Source: an uncultured bacterium (GTDB lineage: Bacteria; Pseudomonadota; Gammaproteobacteria; Burkholderiales; Burkholderiaceae_D). Taken from it: a stretch of DNA of 8,079 nt. Within the stretch, counting starts at the first letter, position 1; each line of letters opens with the position of its first letter. The DNA is taken from NCBI GenBank assembly GCA_903872555.1, contig CAIQLE010000278.1, forward strand, positions 1 through 8,079. Direction: 5' to 3'. The notes below the pieces were generated by a model that saw nothing but the letters and a program-made list of their open reading frames with translations, was not told the DNA's origin and did not search any database. Below are positions 6,064 through 8,079 of this stretch, piece by piece. The position numbers were made by a program, and so were the translations under genes.

Positions 6064-6807
6064 ATGAACCTGACCCAAGCCGAACTGGCAGAGCGCGAAA
6101 AAGCCGCTTTTTGGGATGCCGTGCGCGTCTGCACTCAGACCGTCCCCGGGCTTTTCGCCTGGGGTGCCGTGACGGGCATGGCGATGGTGCAGTCAGGGCT
6201 CAGCCTATGGCAGGCGCTGCTGATGACGCTGGTGGTCTACGCCGGATCGGCCCAGCTGGCGGCGCTGCCCCTGATTGCGGCGGGTGCGCCGGTGGGCGTG
6301 ATTGTTTTTACGGCGATGATGGTCAACCTGCGCTTTGTCATCTTCAGCGCCGTGATCGGCCCGCATTTCAGCCACCTCAGCTGGCCGCGGCGGCTCTGGT
6401 ATGGCTATATGAATGTGGATATGGTGATGGCCTTCTTCCCGCAGCGCTATCCGGCACACACGGTTGACAAGACGACCGGTAAGCTAGGGTATTTCAGGGG
6501 GCTGACCATTCCTAACTGGTGGGGCTGGCAGAGCGGCAGCATTGCCGGCATTCTGCTCGCCAGCCAGATACCACCCAACTGGGGCGTGGGCGTAGCCGGA
6601 ACGCTGGCCTTGCTGGCCATGACCATTCCGCTGATACGCAACCGTCCGACCATCGTTGGTGTGATCATCGCCAGTCTGGTAGCGGTGCTGAGCGTCAGCT
6701 GGCCCTATCGGCTCGGGCTGTTGCTGGCTATCGTGCTCGGCATTGCGGCCTCCATGCTGGCTGAGCGCTGGCTGGAAAAGCAGCAAGCCACGGAGCTTGC
6801 GTCTTGA
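6064..6807 (+). CDS. azlC: AzlC, large subunit of branched-chain amino acid exporter
   Basis: A 247-residue inner-membrane protein of the AzlC/YgaZ family. With its small partner AzlD (YgaH) it exports branched-chain amino acids such as valine and toxic analogues (BrnFE in Corynebacterium). After a charged N-terminus (1-15) come several hydrophobic segments, roughly 28-42, 48-72, 75-97, 157-170, 175-191, 196-213 and 217-233. Family signatures are 'VPGLFAWGAVTG' (27-38), 'VYAGSAQ' (58-64) and 'MMVNLRFVIFSA' (85-96). 'GYFRGLTIPNW' marks the mid-loop. The ATG at 6064 fits the family start, but there is no Shine-Dalgarno: the preceding bases are the AT-rich tandem repeat. The next gene overlaps its stop by 4 bases. 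Its position opposite ilvE suggests a role in releasing excess branched-chain amino acids, though the real substrate is inferred from family only. Confidence 0.95.
   Translation: MNLTQAELAEREKAAFWDAVRVCTQTVPGLFAWGAVTGMAMVQSGLSLWQALLMTLVVYAGSAQLAALPLIAAGAPVGVIVFTAMMVNLRFVIFSAVIGPHFSHLSWPRRLWYGYMNVDMVMAFFPQRYPAHTVDKTTGKLGYFRGLTIPNWWGWQSGSIAGILLASQIPPNWGVGVAGTLALLAMTIPLIRNRPTIVGVIIASLVAVLSVSWPYRLGLLLAIVLGIAASMLAERWLEKQQATELAS
6792..6795 (+). promoter_or_regulatory. Shine-Dalgarno of azlD (inside azlC)
   Basis: GGAG 8 bases before the TTG at 6804. Together with the TTGA overlap of the azlC stop, it supports TTG as the azlD start. Confidence 0.6.
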
Positions 6808-7127
6808 GTACCTCCGACTATCTGTGGCTGATTGTGCTGATGACCTTCACCACGGTCTTCACCCGCAGTTTCTTTTTTATGCTGGGCCGCAGCTGGCGTA
6901 TGCCGGGCTGGCTGCAAAAATCGCTGGGCTATGTGCCGGCTGTGGCACTGGCGGCCATTCTGGCGCCGGATCTGTTGCTGGCGAATGGGGCATTGCTTAC
7001 TCCGTGGATGAATATCAAGCTCATGGCCGCCGTGGCCAGCACGATTTTTTTTCTGCTGACCCGCCATTTGCTGGGCACGCTGGTATTTGGCATGGCTTGT
7101 TTTACCGCCCTGCGTCTCTGGTTTTGA
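6804..7127 (+). CDS. azlD: AzlD, small subunit of branched-chain amino acid exporter
   Basis: A 107-residue membrane protein of the AzlD/YgaH family, the obligate partner of AzlC. Hydrophobic segments lie at about 6-20, 43-60, 73-86 and 89-106, as expected for the four-helix small subunit. 'FTRSFFFML' (19-27) and 'LGYVPAVALAAILAPDLL' (41-58) are the family landmarks. It starts with TTG: TTGA spans 6804-6807, so the start overlaps the azlC TGA by 4 bases. GGAG lies 8 bases upstream, and there is no ATG near the N-terminus that would keep the first helix. The overlap points to coupled translation and a fixed stoichiometry with AzlC. After its stop there are 100 non-coding bases before pgk. Confidence 0.93.
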   Translation: MSTSDYLWLIVLMTFTTVFTRSFFFMLGRSWRMPGWLQKSLGYVPAVALAAILAPDLLLANGALLTPWMNIKLMAAVASTIFFLLTRHLLGTLVFGMACFTALRLWF

Positions 7128-7158
7128 CAGGCGGCAGAATTCAGATGGCATGCCTGTC
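7126..7158. repeat. Inverted repeat at the end of azlD
   Basis: GACAGGC (7126-7132, beginning within the azlD stop codon) pairs with GCCTGTC (7152-7158) across a 19-base loop. A second small hairpin, TGCC/GGCA, overlaps the right arm. There is no T-run, so it is a poor candidate for an intrinsic terminator. It could protect the azlCD mRNA end or be chance. Confidence 0.35.
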
Positions 7159-7188
7159 TGGCAACGGTCTTGAGCCTTGGGGCTGCTG

Positions 7189-7194
7189 TAAAAT
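7189..7194 (+). promoter_or_regulatory. Candidate pgk -10 box
   Basis: TAAAAT at 7189-7194 in the otherwise GC-rich azlD-pgk gap, 33 bases before the pgk ATG. TTGAGC at 7170-7175 is only 13 bases upstream, too close for a standard -35, so the promoter would need other contacts. The remaining gap (7128-7227) shows no ORF or riboswitch. Confidence 0.35.
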
Positions 7195-7227
7195 AGCGGG
7201 TTTCCAATCTCTTGCCTGCGCCTTCCC

Positions 7228-8079
7228 ATGCGATTCAAACGACTGAGCGATCTCATCCAGCAAGACCTGCTGCGCGGCAAGCGTGTTTTTATACGCGCTG
7301 ACCTGAACGTACCTCAGGATGATGCCGGCCATATCACCGAAGACACACGCATACGTGCTTCTGTCCCTGCGATTCAGGCGGCACTGGCCGCAGGTGCGGC
7401 CGTGATGGTGACTTCGCATCTGGGTCGTCCGGTGGAAGGCGAATTCAAACCAGAAGATACGCTCGCACCGATCGCCCAACGTCTTTCAGAATTGCTAGGC
7501 CAGCCGGTCGAGCTGAAAGCCAACTGGGTCAATGGTGTGGATGTTGCACCCGGTCAGGTCGTGCTGCTGGAAAATTGCCGCGTAAATCCGGGCGAGAAAA
7601 AAAATAGCGACGAGCTCGCAAAGAAAATGGCTGCTCTGTGCGATGTCTATGTGAACGATGCCTTTGGCACCTCGCATCGCGCCGAAGCCACCACGCATGG
7701 CATGGCTAAATACGCCCCCATCGCCTGTGCCGGCCCCTTGCTAGCTGCTGAACTCGATGCCCTGGGCAAGGCGCTGGGCAAGCCGGCGCGTCCGCTGGCG
7801 GCCATCGTGGCAGGCTCCAAGGTCTCGACCAAGCTGACCATACTGAAGACACTGGCAGAAAAAGTGGACAGGCTGATCGTCGGTGGCGGCATTGCCAATA
7901 CCTTCATGCTGGCGGCGGGTCTGAAAATTGGTAAGTCACTGGCTGAACCTGATCTGCTGGCCGAGGCCAAAGCGATTATCGACATGATGACTGCTCGTGG
8001 TGCAACCGTGCCTATTCCTACCGATGTGGTGTGCGCAAAAGAATTTTCAGCGACAGCCGTTGCGACCGTGAAAGCGGTC
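7228..8079 (+). CDS. pgk: Phosphoglycerate kinase, N-terminal 284 residues (3' truncated by window)
   Basis: The frame opens at the ATG at 7228 and runs without stop to the last base, giving 284 of roughly 395-400 residues. Phosphoglycerate kinase makes ATP and 3-phosphoglycerate from 1,3-bisphosphoglycerate and ADP in glycolysis, reversibly in gluconeogenesis. The N-terminal substrate domain is complete: 'RADLNVP' (23-29) with Asp25 and Asn27, 'TSHLGRP' (62-68), Arg118 in 'LLENCRV' and Arg151 in '[10 protein letters not shown]'. The nucleotide domain begins with '[12 protein letters not shown]' (192-203) and '[10 protein letters not shown]' (217-226). The short '[14 protein letters not shown]' loop and the lack of extra insertions match betaproteobacterial Pgk as I remember it. 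The ATG gives the normal family N-terminus but has no Shine-Dalgarno; the preceding bases are pyrimidine-rich. Upstream is azlD on the same strand, 100 bases away, with a weak promoter candidate, so pgk is probably a separate unit. In many Burkholderiales pyruvate kinase or fba follows, which cannot be seen here. Confidence 0.97.
   Translation, partial: MRFKRLSDLIQQDLLRGKRVFIRADLNVPQDDAGHITEDTRIRASVPAIQAALAAGAAVMVTSHLGRPVEGEFKPEDTLAPIAQRLSELLGQPVELKANWVNGVDVAPGQVVLLENCRVNPGEKKNSDELAKKMAALCDVYVNDAFGTSHRAEATTHGMAKYAPIACAGPLLAAELDALGKALGKPARPLAAIVAGSKVSTKLTILKTLAEKVDRLIVGGGIANTFMLAAGLKIGKSLAEPDLLAEAKAIIDMMTARGATVPIPTDVVCAKEFSATAVATVKAV

Noticed and set aside
6743..7246. 167-codon + strand frame overlapping azlD and running into the pgk start
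   Set aside because: It is out of frame with azlD and pgk, both of which match their families over full length. The translation has no membrane topology or motif of its own.
6705..7280. 191-codon - strand frame across azlC end, azlD and the pgk start
   Set aside because: It covers two membrane-protein genes and a promoter gap. Its Gln/Arg/His-rich translation is the usual shadow of hydrophobic codons read in reverse.
1..8079. Mobile element, CRISPR array, defence system, tRNA or rRNA
   Set aside because: No transposase, integrase, direct-repeat array, terminal inverted repeats or tRNA-like fold seen. Genes fill nearly all of the window and all belong to housekeeping or common accessory families.

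Overview
The window looks like ordinary chromosome from a betaproteobacterium, most likely Burkholderiales and probably Oxalobacteraceae or a close relative (Herbaspirillum/Herminiimonas/Undibacterium type). This rests on protein style (Pgk, IlvE, the zf-CHCC protein, the 'KWPSVPHCYGW' unknown family) and on gene neighbourhood, recalled from family knowledge and not from any search. Most of the DNA has moderate to high GC. The first ~600 bases are clearly more AT-rich (about 41% GC by hand count).

Layout. (1) 1-594, + strand: C-terminal end of a membrane protein that resembles the lumenal/periplasmic tail of a GT39/ArnT-like glycosyltransferase, cut by the window edge. (2) 599-1120, - strand: moaC (molybdenum cofactor synthesis), converging on the first gene with 4 bases between. 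(3) 1184-2731, + strand: a secreted M48 zinc metalloprotease with a C-terminal helical/TPR-like half, BepA (YfgC)-like, divergent from moaC. (4) 5936-2748, - strand: a tight five-gene run in the order ilvE, a small zf-CHCC zinc-finger gene, an NTF2/SnoaL-like gene, a YheT-type alpha/beta hydrolase gene and a conserved gene of unknown function. Gaps are 17, 0, 13 and 18 bases, so this is very probably one operon. It converges on the protease gene with 16 bases between. (5) 6064-7127, + strand: azlC-azlD, a two-subunit branched-chain amino acid exporter whose genes overlap by 4 bases, divergent from ilvE across a 127-base control region. (6) 7228 to the end, + strand: the first 284 codons of pgk (phosphoglycerate kinase).

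How the genes relate. The clearest functional link is ilvE (last step of Leu/Ile/Val synthesis) facing azlCD (export of branched-chain amino acids) over one shared intergenic region. That region carries a perfect tandem 10-bp repeat just before azlC. The genes behind ilvE (zinc finger, NTF2-like, hydrolase, unknown) have no evident pathway link to it, although the spacing says they are co-transcribed.

I see no mobile element, CRISPR array, tRNA, rRNA, phage or defence module, and no convincing undescribed system. The findings are modest: the shared ilvE/azlC control region and its repeat, possible leaderless starts, an SD-less stop-start junction, an unknown conserved protein in the ilvE operon, and the AT-rich left edge. 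No gene-free stretch exceeds about 130 bases.
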